Assembly (NCBI GenBank): GCA_038040325.1
Contig: JBBPIM010000041.1
Coordinates: forward strand, 1-16,437
Reading direction: 5' to 3'
Length of the DNA: 16,437 nt
Source of the DNA: Mayfieldus profundus
GTDB lineage: Bacteria > Actinomycetota > Thermoleophilia > Solirubrobacterales > 70-9
Part shown: piece by piece, positions 1 to 6,593 of the stretch
Numbering within the stretch: the first letter of the stretch is position 1
Layout of the letters: each line of letters opens with the position of its first letter
Position numbers and translations under genes: made by a program
The notes under the pieces: model-generated
The model's database searches: none
What the model saw: the letters and a program-made list of their open reading frames with translations, nothing else
Told to the model about the DNA's origin: nothing

Positions 1-91
1 GCACATCCAGGTCGTGATCGATGCCCTCGCCGAGCGGGCGGATGAGCTCGGCCTCGGCCCCCGCGAGGACGCGGAGGCCGGCCAGGGATGA
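1..91 (+). CDS. C-terminal end of an unidentified protein (partial)
   Basis: An open frame enters from the left edge and ends at TGA 89-91. It gives about 29 residues (HIQVVIDALAERADELGL, then a short acidic tail) that look like the last helix of a larger protein. The stop overlaps the ATG of the next gene in an ATGA arrangement, which suggests co-transcription and translational coupling with the hydrolase. Too little is present to name a family. Confidence 0.6.
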   Translation, partial: HIQVVIDALAERADELGLGPREDAEAGQG

Positions 92-1257
92 GGCGCGGCT
101 GGAAGATCCTGCTCGCGGTGCTGGCCGGCCTGGCGGTGTTGCTGACCCTGAACACAATCGCGCTGGACAACGAGACCCGCAAGGCCGAGGTGACCGTCGA
201 CGGAGGCGAGATCCTCCGCCTGCCAGGCGGCAACCTGCAGGTGTGGGACAGTGGCGAGCCGCCGGACTCGGCGATCAGCGACCGGCCCGGCGGCCCCGGA
301 AAGCCGCCTCCGATCGTCCTCATCCACTGCTTCAGCTGCTCGATCAACTGGTGGGACGAGCTGATCCCGCTGCTGGAACAGGGCGGTCACCGGGTGATCG
401 CAATCGACCTGCTCGGCCACGGCGGATCGGAGAAGCCGCAAAGCGGTTACACGATGGAGAACCAGGCCCAGCTCGTCGCCGGAGCGCTGAGCCAGCTCGG
501 CGTCGAGGGGGCGACCGTGGTCGGGCACTCGCTGGGAGGGACCGTGGCGGTTGCCCTGGCGGAGCAGTCGAGCGAGCTGGTCGACCGGCTGGTGATAGTC
601 GACCAGGCTCCCGACGACAGCTTCGGCGATCTCGACTTGATCGCGCAGCTCGCCTTCACCCCGGTGATCGGCGAGGCGGTGCAGCGGATCACCCCCGACT
701 TCGTGATCCGCGACGGGCTCGGCCAGGCATTCGCCCCGGGCTTCGACGTTCCGGACCAGTTCGTCGAGGACTTCAACCGCATGACCTACACGTCGTTCGA
801 CCATTCGGCCGGCGAGGAGGAGGTCTACACCGACGAGGAGCCGCTCGACCAGCGCATCCGGAGCGCTTTCGTGCCGCTGCTGGTGATCTTCGGGGCCGAG
901 GACCAGATCTACGACTCACGCGAGGCGCTCAGCGCCTACGCCGACGTGCCCGGCGCACAGACGGAGTTGGTGCAGGGCGCGGGACACTCCCCCAATGTCG
1001 AGAGCCCGGCGCGCACCGCGGCCCTGATCCTCGCCTTCGCGAAGCCGCCGCCACAGCCCCCGAAGCCGGAGTCGAAGCCTAAGAAGGGCAACGGCAAGGC
1101 ACAGAAACAGGCTTCAGCGAAGACCCAACGCCAGCGATCTGGCGGAGCTCGGAAGAGCGGCGCCGCAGGCAAGCAACGGGGCGGCAGCGCGGCTCAAACT
1201 AAGGCGAATTCTCAAAGGGACGGTAGTCAAGATCGCCAGAAGCAATCTGGCGATTGA
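88..1257 (+). CDS. membrane-anchored alpha/beta hydrolase with a basic C-terminal tail
   Basis: The 389-aa product has one hydrophobic segment at residues 6-26, probably a membrane anchor or uncleaved signal that places the enzyme outside the cytoplasmic membrane. The rest is a standard alpha/beta-hydrolase fold. The nucleophile elbow GHSLGG puts the serine at 148, FGAED supplies Asp272 and GAGHSPN supplies His300. DLLGHGGSEKP near 107-117 is the usual loop after strand 4. The oxyanion-hole region reads LIHCFSCS (78-85), where HGxxG is more common. The substrate cannot be read from sequence; esterases, epoxide hydrolases and C-C hydrolases all share this layout. The fold ends near residue 318 and is followed by about 70 residues rich in Pro, Lys, Gln, Arg and Ser, probably disordered. 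The start is fixed by the ATGA overlap with the preceding gene. Confidence 0.9.
   Translation: MRRGWKILLAVLAGLAVLLTLNTIALDNETRKAEVTVDGGEILRLPGGNLQVWDSGEPPDSAISDRPGGPGKPPPIVLIHCFSCSINWWDELIPLLEQGGHRVIAIDLLGHGGSEKPQSGYTMENQAQLVAGALSQLGVEGATVVGHSLGGTVAVALAEQSSELVDRLVIVDQAPDDSFGDLDLIAQLAFTPVIGEAVQRITPDFVIRDGLGQAFAPGFDVPDQFVEDFNRMTYTSFDHSAGEEEVYTDEEPLDQRIRSAFVPLLVIFGAEDQIYDSREALSAYADVPGAQTELVQGAGHSPNVESPARTAALILAFAKPPPQPPKPESKPKKGNGKAQKQASAKTQRQRSGGARKSGAAGKQRGGSAAQTKANSQRDGSQDRQKQSGD
1231..1255 (+). other. stem-loop covering the end of the hydrolase gene
   Basis: ATCGCCAGA (1232-1240) and TCTGGCGAT (1246-1254) form a perfect 9-bp inverted repeat around the 5-nt loop AGCAA. A G-T pair at 1231/1255 can extend it. 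The hairpin includes the last codons and touches the stop codon. No T-run follows on either strand, so it is not a classical intrinsic terminator. It may protect the 3' end of the message or act as a Rho-type end site. Confidence 0.55.
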
Positions 1258-1259
1258 GC

Positions 1260-1265
1260 TCTAGC
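1260..1265. repeat. left target-site duplication TCTAGC
   Basis: The hexamer TCTAGC directly abuts the left TGTA end of the miniature element. An identical hexamer directly abuts its right TACA end at 1469-1474. Confidence 0.75.
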
Positions 1266-1468
1266 TGTAGTTCCTGACCACGTTGTTCATGGGGGGTGGC
1301 AACCGTTTTACTCCCTATCCGACGGCAATCGTTTGCCGCCCCACATGGGGTGGGGCGTCACGCGCACCAGTGGCGCGGGAATGGACAGGATTTTCGCGCC
1401 CTCGGTCACCCGACCGCCGGATGCGCGGTTCAGGGAGATCCAGGAGAACAACGTGGTTGGTAGTTACA
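1266..1468. mobile_element. 203-bp miniature inverted-repeat element (MITE-like)
   Basis: The left terminus (1266-1288) and the reverse complement of the right terminus (1446-1468) both begin TGTA and both end ACCACGTTGTTC. They match at 18 of 23 positions, including 12 consecutive inner bases. The element begins TG and ends CA, and perfect TCTAGC hexamers flank it as a target duplication. Inside are two further hairpins: CGGCAA-TCGT-TTGCCG at 1323-1338 and CGCCCCA/TGGGGCG at 1337-1357. No transposase is encoded; the longest sense frame (GTG 1296 to TAG 1461-1463, 55 codons) resembles nothing I know. It fills almost the whole gap between two convergent genes, which would be about 20 bp apart without it. 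TG...CA ends with short duplications occur in several DDE families (for example IS481 and IS3), so the parent cannot be assigned. Confidence 0.75.
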
Positions 1469-1474
1469 TCTAGC
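1469..1474. repeat. right target-site duplication TCTAGC
   Basis: Perfect copy of the hexamer at 1260-1265, placed immediately after the TACA end of the element. Confidence 0.75.
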
Positions 1475-1486
1475 GGAGAGCGGCAA

Positions 1487-1726
1487 TCAGGCAGCTTCGA
1501 TGCTGGTCTGTGCGTCCGGCACGGCGAAGTAGGTCCCCTGTCGCAGCTTGCGCGCCAAGGTCGACAAATCTTCCTGAGTGCGCTCCAATGCCTCGATCAG
1601 GTGGGGATCGGCTCCCTGCTCACGAAGGGCCTTGCCAGCCCGTTCCGCACGAGCGCGAGTCTTCTCGATCGACAGCTCCACACCCTCGATCTCGATGAAG
1701 TTCGCCTCTTCCTTGGGAACCGTCAT
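1487..1726 (-). CDS. small helical protein of unknown function (79 aa)
   Basis: From ATG at 1726 the product begins MTVPKEEANFIEIEGVELSI. It then has two charged amphipathic helices (about residues 18-36 and 42-62) rich in Glu, Arg, Ala and Leu, so a short coiled coil or helical hairpin is likely. There is no signal peptide, membrane segment or metal-binding motif. This start is preferred because GGAAG lies just upstream, and because the frame further upstream reads into a lower-GC stretch with no protein-like pattern. The gene is convergent with the hydrolase and downstream of the zinc-finger-like gene in the same direction, with about 150 bp between them that may hold its own promoter. I do not recognise the family. 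Confidence 0.65.
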   Translation of the reverse strand: MTVPKEEANFIEIEGVELSIEKTRARAERAGKALREQGADPHLIEALERTQEDLSTLARKLRQGTYFAVPDAQTSIEAA

Positions 1727-1874
1727 CCCGCTTCCGACCCTACGCACTCGACCGGACGGTTGCCATCGCAGTCGGTCGAGAGATCGGTCTCCTTTTCCTT
1801 CATCTCTATGACCGTAGACCGAGACGCGGAACGAGGGAAAACACGAGCGTGGAAAAAGCGCAAAGAAAGACGCG

Positions 1875-2219
1875 CTACTGCCAACGGCCGCCGGACTTCG
1901 CCCACTCGGCCATGTGATCGGTCGAGCAGAAGTCGTCAGCAACCCGATGCTCGCCGCGGTGGCGGACAAGGAGCACGTGAAACTCGCCCAGCTCCTTGCC
2001 GCAATGAGAACAGGAAATCGGGCCGTCGTCGATCGCAGACGGCTCAGTGACGACGCCGGCCTCCCAGTGGGGGCCCTGGATCGACCAGGGGACGATGTGC
2101 TCCAGCCGGCAGAAGACCGCCCGCCTCTCCCCCGCCGCCTCGTAGGCGCGAAACCCGTCGTCCTGCTCGACCGCCGCGCCGCACCAGCTGCATTTCTCTG
2201 ACGTAGGCTGCGACGCCAT
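1875..2219 (-). CDS. small protein with two treble-clef-like zinc-binding units
   Basis: The 114-aa product from ATG at 2219 holds two similar metal-binding units. The first is C10-x2-C13 (KCSWCGA) with C37-x3-H41 (FCRLEH). The second is C70-x2-C73 (SCSHCGK) with C98-x3-H102 (FCSTDH). The matching CxxC...FCxxxH pattern suggests internal duplication and two bound zinc ions. No catalytic residues beyond the ligands stand out. An adaptor or nucleic-acid-binding role is possible, but that is a guess. GGAG lies 2 nt before the ATG. The longer frame upstream (to about 2339) reads antisense through the dehydrogenase-like fragment and is not used. The start overlaps that divergent fragment by 2 bp. 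Confidence 0.75.
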   Translation of the reverse strand: MASQPTSEKCSWCGAAVEQDDGFRAYEAAGERRAVFCRLEHIVPWSIQGPHWEAGVVTEPSAIDDGPISCSHCGKELGEFHVLLVRHRGEHRVADDFCSTDHMAEWAKSGGRWQ

Positions 2220-2370
2220 GACTCCGCTGAGAATAGTCGTGCTGGAGTGCAGCGCCGCCGGCGTCCGCACCCCGGACCTCGGCGGGCACGCCTCGACCAG
2301 CGAGTTCGTCGCCGAGACGATCGACCGGGTGCGAGCCAAGCTCGAGGCCTGGTCCAGCCTGGGGACCTAG
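2218..2370 (+). pseudogene. orphan C-terminal fragment of an isopropylmalate/isocitrate dehydrogenase-type protein
   Basis: ATG at 2218 opens a 50-codon frame ending at TAG 2368-2370. Its core, AAGVRTPDLGGHASTSEF, matches the C-terminal signature (RTPDLGGxAxTxEF) of the isopropylmalate/isocitrate/tartrate dehydrogenase family. A final helix follows, as in that family. A functional enzyme needs roughly 330-360 residues with the substrate-binding Arg cluster and metal-binding Asp residues, and none of these are here. The same frame upstream meets a stop at 2143 and shows no further similarity. It is therefore most likely the remnant of a deleted gene, although a short expressed protein cannot be excluded. 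No good ribosome-binding site is visible. Its stop shares the tetramer CTAG with the stop of the convergent gene. Confidence 0.6.
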
Positions 2371-3398
2371 CGCGCGGTCAGCGTCGCCGACAGCGTGCCC
2401 AGCGGATCGTTGGGCTGGAAGGTGGTTCCGAAGGTGAGGTTGGTGAGGTTCGCGGCCGCCTCGTTGAAGCGCAGGGTCACGTTCTGGAACGTGATCGTGC
2501 GCGCCTGCGGGTCCTTGCTCACGCTGCCGGTCGTCTTGTCGATGAAGGCGACGCCGTTGGTGCCGAACTGGGTGCTGTCGGCGCGCACGAAGCCGGGCGG
2601 CTCCCACTGCAGCAGGAGGTTGAAGAGGTCGATCGCCTTGCCGCTGAACATCTGCTCCTGGTTGATGCCGCCGGCGAGCTTGGTCTCGCCGCTGGTCAGG
2701 TCGATCGCGGCGGTGCCGCCGTTGATCGGAAGGTGGAAGGTGGTGAGCCCCTCCTGCTCGGCCGGCGCGATCGCGGAGGCTGACACCGGGCCCCCGGAGG
2801 CGGTGAGGAACTGCATCGCCGCCTCGTCCGACGCCACCAGCGTCGCTCGGCCCTTCTCCTGAAGCTGGACGTCCTGCGGCTGCTCGCGAAGGGTGACGGT
2901 CCCGGCGTTGCCGGCGTGCAGCGAGTCGAGCTCGAGCGCCTTGTTGACCCTCTTGGCGGCCGCGCCGGTCAGCTTCGCCTTGATGCCGGTGACGGTCGCG
3001 TTGAAGCCGTCGCGGTCGACGTTGCCGCCCTGCAGCTTGAAGATCGTGGTCTTCCTTCCCTTCGCCTTGCCGGTCAGCTTGCCGCCGGGTCCGAGCGTCG
3101 CCAGCAGGCTCTTGAAGACCAGCTTGTGGCCGTTGCCCTTGAAGGTCAGCTTGCCCCTCAGGCCGAGGCTGCCCTGCCCGTTGCGGGGATCTAATTCGCC
3201 GCCGGCGGGGCCGCCCTTGAGCGCCAGGCTCTTCGGCTTCATGGCGACGCCGTTGCTGGCGAGCTGGCCCTTGAAGCCGCCGGACAGCTTCAGCGCCAGC
3301 GAGCCGTCGGACACGGTGTCGGCCGACGCCGCCGCGGGCAGCGCGGCGGCGATCAGCGCAGCGCAAAGGGCGATGCCGGAGAGGACGCTTCTTCTCAA
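2367..3398 (-). CDS. exported beta-rich protein, HtaA-like (paralogue 1)
   Basis: The 343-aa product has a cleavable signal peptide (RR, then a hydrophobic run at about 7-24, with likely cleavage after ASA at residue 26). The first domain (about 33-162) has the pattern LKLSGGFKGQL...MKPKSLALKGG...GSLGLRGKLTFK...GGKLTGK...GFNATVTGIKAKLTG. It is shared almost motif for motif with the neighbouring paralogue. The second domain (about 215-343) has similar alternating beta patterning with DPQARTITFQNVTLRF. The alternating Gly/Lys beta pattern resembles HtaA-type domains of actinobacterial surface haem-uptake proteins. That link is by eye and needs a profile search. The start is TTG: the codon at 3396-3398 reads TTG on this strand, with AGGA six bases upstream. 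It probably works at the cell surface; the ligand is unknown. Confidence 0.8.
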   Translation of the reverse strand: MRRSVLSGIALCAALIAAALPAAASADTVSDGSLALKLSGGFKGQLASNGVAMKPKSLALKGGPAGGELDPRNGQGSLGLRGKLTFKGNGHKLVFKSLLATLGPGGKLTGKAKGRKTTIFKLQGGNVDRDGFNATVTGIKAKLTGAAAKRVNKALELDSLHAGNAGTVTLREQPQDVQLQEKGRATLVASDEAAMQFLTASGGPVSASAIAPAEQEGLTTFHLPINGGTAAIDLTSGETKLAGGINQEQMFSGKAIDLFNLLLQWEPPGFVRADSTQFGTNGVAFIDKTTGSVSKDPQARTITFQNVTLRFNEAAANLTNLTFGTTFQPNDPLGTLSATLTAR

Positions 3399-3459
3399 CT
3401 GGATTCCTGCCTTCCCGTGGGCTTCCTGGCTCGGCTGGTCAATTTACACCCGGCAAAGA

Positions 3460-3487
3460 CGACGGGGCGGCCGAGGCCGCCCCGTCG
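3460..3487 (-). terminator. intrinsic terminator after paralogue 2
   Basis: A perfect 12-bp GC-rich stem joins 3460-3471 (CGACGGGGCGGC) to 3476-3487 around a 4-nt loop. Read on the minus strand it lies just after the TGA-side end of the gene at 3509 and is followed by TCTTT. It should separate the two paralogues into different transcripts. Confidence 0.8.
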
Positions 3488-3508
3488 AATACCGCTTGAT
3501 CCTTACGG

Positions 3509-4684
3509 TTACTGCGTCTGAACGCTTCCGCTCAGATCGCCCACCGATTCTCCTCCGGAGAAATCGGTGGCTCCGCCGGCGGAAGGACCGCAACCCTGGG
3601 CCTCGGTGCCGAATATCTGGCCCAACAGGGTCGGCGAGGTCGACGTCAGCGCCGAGTGCACGCCGCTGAACGAGACCGTCCGCGCGGCCGAATCCGCTGT
3701 GAACGCACCGCCGGACAGATCGGCCACGTTGAGGCGGCCGATCGGGCCGATCGGGGTGACCACGTCTGCCGACGCGGTCTTCGACTCGAGGTCGATCCGG
3801 ATGTTGTCCAGCTGCACAAACGTGTTTACCGGGTGACCGGTGTTCGCACACGTGGTGGCATTGTTGTCCCCCGCGGCGGTCTTCTTCGTGAACTTGACGC
3901 CGCCGGCTGTGTTCAGCTGGCCGAACGTCCCGTCGGGCCGGACGTTGCCGGTAACCGTCGGGAAATTGAGCGACGGGCCTGCGCCAAGCGTGGCATTGCC
4001 GGTCGGGGCAACGCTGCCTGCGCCCTGAACGCCCTTGGCGCCGAACTTCTCGATGGCCGTCAACGGCGGGGAGCCCGGCGGGGGCGAGCCTGTGTCGATC
4101 AACAGGCTAGCCGTGCCGCTCACCACCGACAGCGAACTGAACACGGTCGTGTTCGACACCTTGCCCATCTTCTTGTTCTTCAGCGAGTTCAGGTCGAGCT
4201 TCTTGTTCACCGATTTGGCGGCCTTGAACTTGGCCTTCACGCCGGTGATGCTCGAGTCGAACCCGCTGCGGGCGACGGTCCCGTCGCTGGTGAACTTGGC
4301 GATCGTCTTCCTGCTGCCGCCGAGCTTGCCGGTCAGCTTGCCGCTGCCGAACGTCGCCTCGAGGCTCTTGAAGACAGCCTTCTTGCCGGTCCGCTTGTTC
4401 TTGAACTTCAGCTTGCCCGTCAGCGTCAGCTTGCCGGCCCCGGTGGTCGGGTCAAGGCTTCCGCCGCTGATCGTGAAGCTCTTCGGCTTCATGCTCACGT
4501 GGTTGTTCTTCAGCTGGTTCTTGAAGCTGCTGTTCAGCTTGAGCTTGAACGTGCCGCCCGACGCGGGATCGGCCGTCGCGGACGCCATCGGCGCCGCTAC
4601 GAGACCAACTGCGAGGGCCATGGCGGTTACGACGCCCAGTCCGTGAGCGCGCAACCTCCTGTTAAAAGACCTTGCTTCCGTCAA
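3509..4684 (-). CDS. exported beta-rich protein, HtaA-like (paralogue 2)
   Basis: The product is 391 aa from TTG at 4684. This start is chosen because GGAGGTGAGG lies just upstream with ideal spacing; the in-frame ATG at 4699 has no ribosome-binding site before it and itself overlaps that site. A signal peptide (RRLRAHG, then a hydrophobic run to about 31) probably ends at ASA or ATA (residues 36-38). Domain one (about 45-172) repeats the motifs of paralogue 1: FKNQL, MKPKS, GGSLDPTTGAGKL, VFKSLEATFGSGKLTGK, SGFDSSITGVKAK and VNKKLDLNSL. Domain two (about 205-375) has GNVRPDGTFGQL and VQLDNIRIDL. A Pro/Gly/Ser linker (198-208) sits between them. C279 and C365 could form a disulfide outside the cell. 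A strong terminator follows. Tandem duplication of one ancestor, with the second domains diverging faster, is the likely history. Confidence 0.8.
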   Translation of the reverse strand: MTEARSFNRRLRAHGLGVVTAMALAVGLVAAPMASATADPASGGTFKLKLNSSFKNQLKNNHVSMKPKSFTISGGSLDPTTGAGKLTLTGKLKFKNKRTGKKAVFKSLEATFGSGKLTGKLGGSRKTIAKFTSDGTVARSGFDSSITGVKAKFKAAKSVNKKLDLNSLKNKKMGKVSNTTVFSSLSVVSGTASLLIDTGSPPPGSPPLTAIEKFGAKGVQGAGSVAPTGNATLGAGPSLNFPTVTGNVRPDGTFGQLNTAGGVKFTKKTAAGDNNATTCANTGHPVNTFVQLDNIRIDLESKTASADVVTPIGPIGRLNVADLSGGAFTADSAARTVSFSGVHSALTSTSPTLLGQIFGTEAQGCGPSAGGATDFSGGESVGDLSGSVQTQ

Positions 4685-4798
4685 AAACCTCACCTCCATG
4701 GAGTATCGAATCGAGCCATTCATATCACCACTAGCGCCGCGAGCATCGCTCCGCACTGGTGAAAACCGCGCTCGTGCCCAAAAGTTCCGTACCCGATA

Positions 4799-6130
4799 TT
4801 AGGGGTTCCCGTTCGCAGGCATGCCTGACGCCCCGCGCCGGGCCAGAAATGCCCGCTCGTGGAGCATGCGGCCCTCGCGATAGACGTAGGCCGTGAAGGC
4901 CGCGGCCTGCGGGTCGCCGGCGGGGTCGAGGTCGATCGGACCCGAGACTCCCTGGTAGTCGATCTCCCGCCCGGCGTGCAGGGCGCGCACCGCCGCGGCG
5001 AGTCGCGCCGGACCGTATTCGTGGCCGGGCGGGCCGCTGACCGCCTCGAGCTGCTCGGCGATCGGCGGGCCCTTGTCGGACTTCGCCGCGACCGCCCCGA
5101 GAAAGCAGAGGGTGGCGGCGTCGAATGCGGCGGCGTCGAAGCCCGGCTGTCCGCGCGGGGGTTGGGGATCGCGGCGGTAGATGCGGTCGAAGAAGCGACC
5201 CTCGGAGGTCGGCGCGGTGGCGCCGGGCAGCGTCCCGCGCGCCCCCTCGACTGCCGCGGGCGAGATGTCGTTGTCGCGCGCGTCGTCGCCGGCCATCGCG
5301 TCCGGGAAGAAGAGCCGGGAGGGGTCGAAGCCCGGCTCGGCCAGCAGCGCCGGGGCCAGCCGCGCGAAGCTGTCGGGGAAGTCGATCAGCACGTACGCGT
5401 CGGGACGCCCCGCGACGATCCGTCGCGCGTCGGCATGGCGGTTGAGGCGGCCGGCGTCGTAGAGCAGGGGCTCGCCGGCCTGCCCGCCGAGGCTCTGCCA
5501 GGCCTCGCGGAACAATTGCGAGAAGTGGCGGCCGTAGGCATCGCCCCGCGCGGCGATCGAGACGCTGCGGCCCCGGGAGCCGATCGAGCGCGCGACCAGC
5601 CGGGCCAGCGCCTCGGCCTGCAGGTCGTCGGAGGGGGCAGTGCGGAAGACGAAGCCACGATCGTCGAGAGACGAGAGATCGGCGTTGGTGGTCGCCGGGG
5701 AGATCAGCGGCACGGATTCCGGGGCCGCGACATCGGCGCCGATCGCGAAGGTGCCGCCGGCCGCCCAGTCGCCGACCATGCAACCGGCGTCGCGGTCGTC
5801 GACGAGCTGGCGGGCGACGATCTCGCCGATCTGCTCGTCGGTCTCGGTGTCGGCGTGCACGACGCGAACCGACAGCTCGCCACCGGCCGCGTCCGCGGCC
5901 TGGCGCGCCTGCGCGACCGCCAGGTCCACCGACTTGCGCCCGGCGACCCCGAACTTGGCGAGGTCGCCGCGCAGCGGCACCAGGTCGCCGATCAGCAGGC
6001 TCGTGCGGCCCTGGCCGTCGCCGCTGCCGCAGGACGCGAGAAGGCCGGAGGCGAGCAGCGTCGCCAGCGCGGCGCACAGGGCCCCGCCGTGGCCGTGTCT
6101 CTCAGACGATCGGCCCGCCACCGCCCCCAC
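4799..6130 (-). CDS. lipoprotein, periplasmic-binding protein type 1 (branched-chain amino acid/ligand-binding family)
   Basis: The 443-aa product has an N-terminal signal with lipobox LASC (C34), so it should be lipid-anchored on the outer face of the membrane. The mature part has the layout of the Leu/Ile/Val-binding receptor family. LLIGDLVPLRGDLAKFGVAG (about 45-64) is the first strand and loop, DTETDEQIGEIVARQLV follows, SPATTNADLSSL with FRTAPSDD (about 144-169) is the hinge region, and AARGDAYGRHF (193-203) is the second-lobe entry. Such proteins usually feed ABC importers or act as sensors. No permease or ATPase gene is nearby, so ligand and partner are unknown. The start is GTG at 6130 with GAGGG seven bases upstream, inside the end of the preceding gene (29-bp overlap). 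Coupled translation with that gene is likely. Confidence 0.85.
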   Translation of the reverse strand: MGAVAGRSSERHGHGGALCAALATLLASGLLASCGSGDGQGRTSLLIGDLVPLRGDLAKFGVAGRKSVDLAVAQARQAADAAGGELSVRVVHADTETDEQIGEIVARQLVDDRDAGCMVGDWAAGGTFAIGADVAAPESVPLISPATTNADLSSLDDRGFVFRTAPSDDLQAEALARLVARSIGSRGRSVSIAARGDAYGRHFSQLFREAWQSLGGQAGEPLLYDAGRLNRHADARRIVAGRPDAYVLIDFPDSFARLAPALLAEPGFDPSRLFFPDAMAGDDARDNDISPAAVEGARGTLPGATAPTSEGRFFDRIYRRDPQPPRGQPGFDAAAFDAATLCFLGAVAAKSDKGPPIAEQLEAVSGPPGHEYGPARLAAAVRALHAGREIDYQGVSGPIDLDPAGDPQAAAFTAYVYREGRMLHERAFLARRGASGMPANGNP

Positions 6131-6593
6131 CGTCGGGCCCTCGTCGCGGAGGATTGGGAAGGCGCCGCCACAGCTTGATCTTCCCGTCGCGGACCAGGAA
6201 AGCGGTGCGCGCCAGCAGCCCCGTGCCGGACCCGCAATCGCCGCCGGGGCGCTCGGTGAGCCGGAATGTCGCGTCGATCAACCGGCCCGCGGGGCGCGCC
6301 CGCAGCAGCTTCGCTCCGCAGGGCAGGGAGCGGTTGAACGCGACCACATCGGCATGCGTGCGCAGGGCGAGTGGTGCGGCGGCGTTCTCGGCGACGCTGG
6401 GAAGCGCGAAGTAGTCGGCGGCCCCCTCCACGTCGCCGCTGGAGAGCGTCTCCACCCAGCCCTCGATCACCTGCACCGACCCGTGTCCGGCGGGCAGTGC
6501 CAAGCCGTCCTCGCCGTCGTCCCCGCCGCAGGCGCCGAGGCCCAGGGTGGCGACAAGCGCTGCGGCGACGGCGATCCCGCGCGCGGCCTTCAC
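6102..6593 (-). CDS. lipoprotein with an NTF2-like domain
   Basis: From GTG at 6593 the 163-aa product has a short signal ending in lipobox LGAC (C22). An acidic linker (GGDDGEDG) and a domain of about 110 residues follow. VIEGWVETLSSGDVEGAADYF (43-62 and onward) and the closing AFLVRDGKIKLWRRLP (131-146) match the helix-plus-sheet pattern of NTF2/SnoaL-like folds. C92 and C120 could pair. The Gly-rich tail (155-160) is low complexity. The start is chosen because its GTG overlaps the stop of the preceding gene (GTGA, 6590-6593). The in-frame ATG at 6635 would lie within that gene's RTX-coding part and would put a charged stretch before the signal. The likely role is an extracytoplasmic binding or accessory protein; no catalytic residues are evident. 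Confidence 0.75.
   Translation of the reverse strand: MKAARGIAVAAALVATLGLGACGGDDGEDGLALPAGHGSVQVIEGWVETLSSGDVEGAADYFALPSVAENAAAPLALRTHADVVAFNRSLPCGAKLLRARPAGRLIDATFRLTERPGGDCGSGTGLLARTAFLVRDGKIKLWRRLPNPPRRGPDGGGGGGPIV

Noticed and set aside
1296..1463. 55-codon GTG frame inside the miniature element
   Set aside because: No resemblance to a transposase or any known family, and it runs into the terminal repeat.
1283..2050. 255-codon plus-strand frame starting in the miniature element
   Set aside because: It is antisense to two better-supported minus-strand genes and has no protein-like pattern.
4700..4798. Promoter or terminator between the binding-protein gene and paralogue 2
   Set aside because: A small GAGC-ATC-GCTC hairpin and an ATATGAAT-like box occur on the minus strand, but neither has a convincing T-run or -35 partner.
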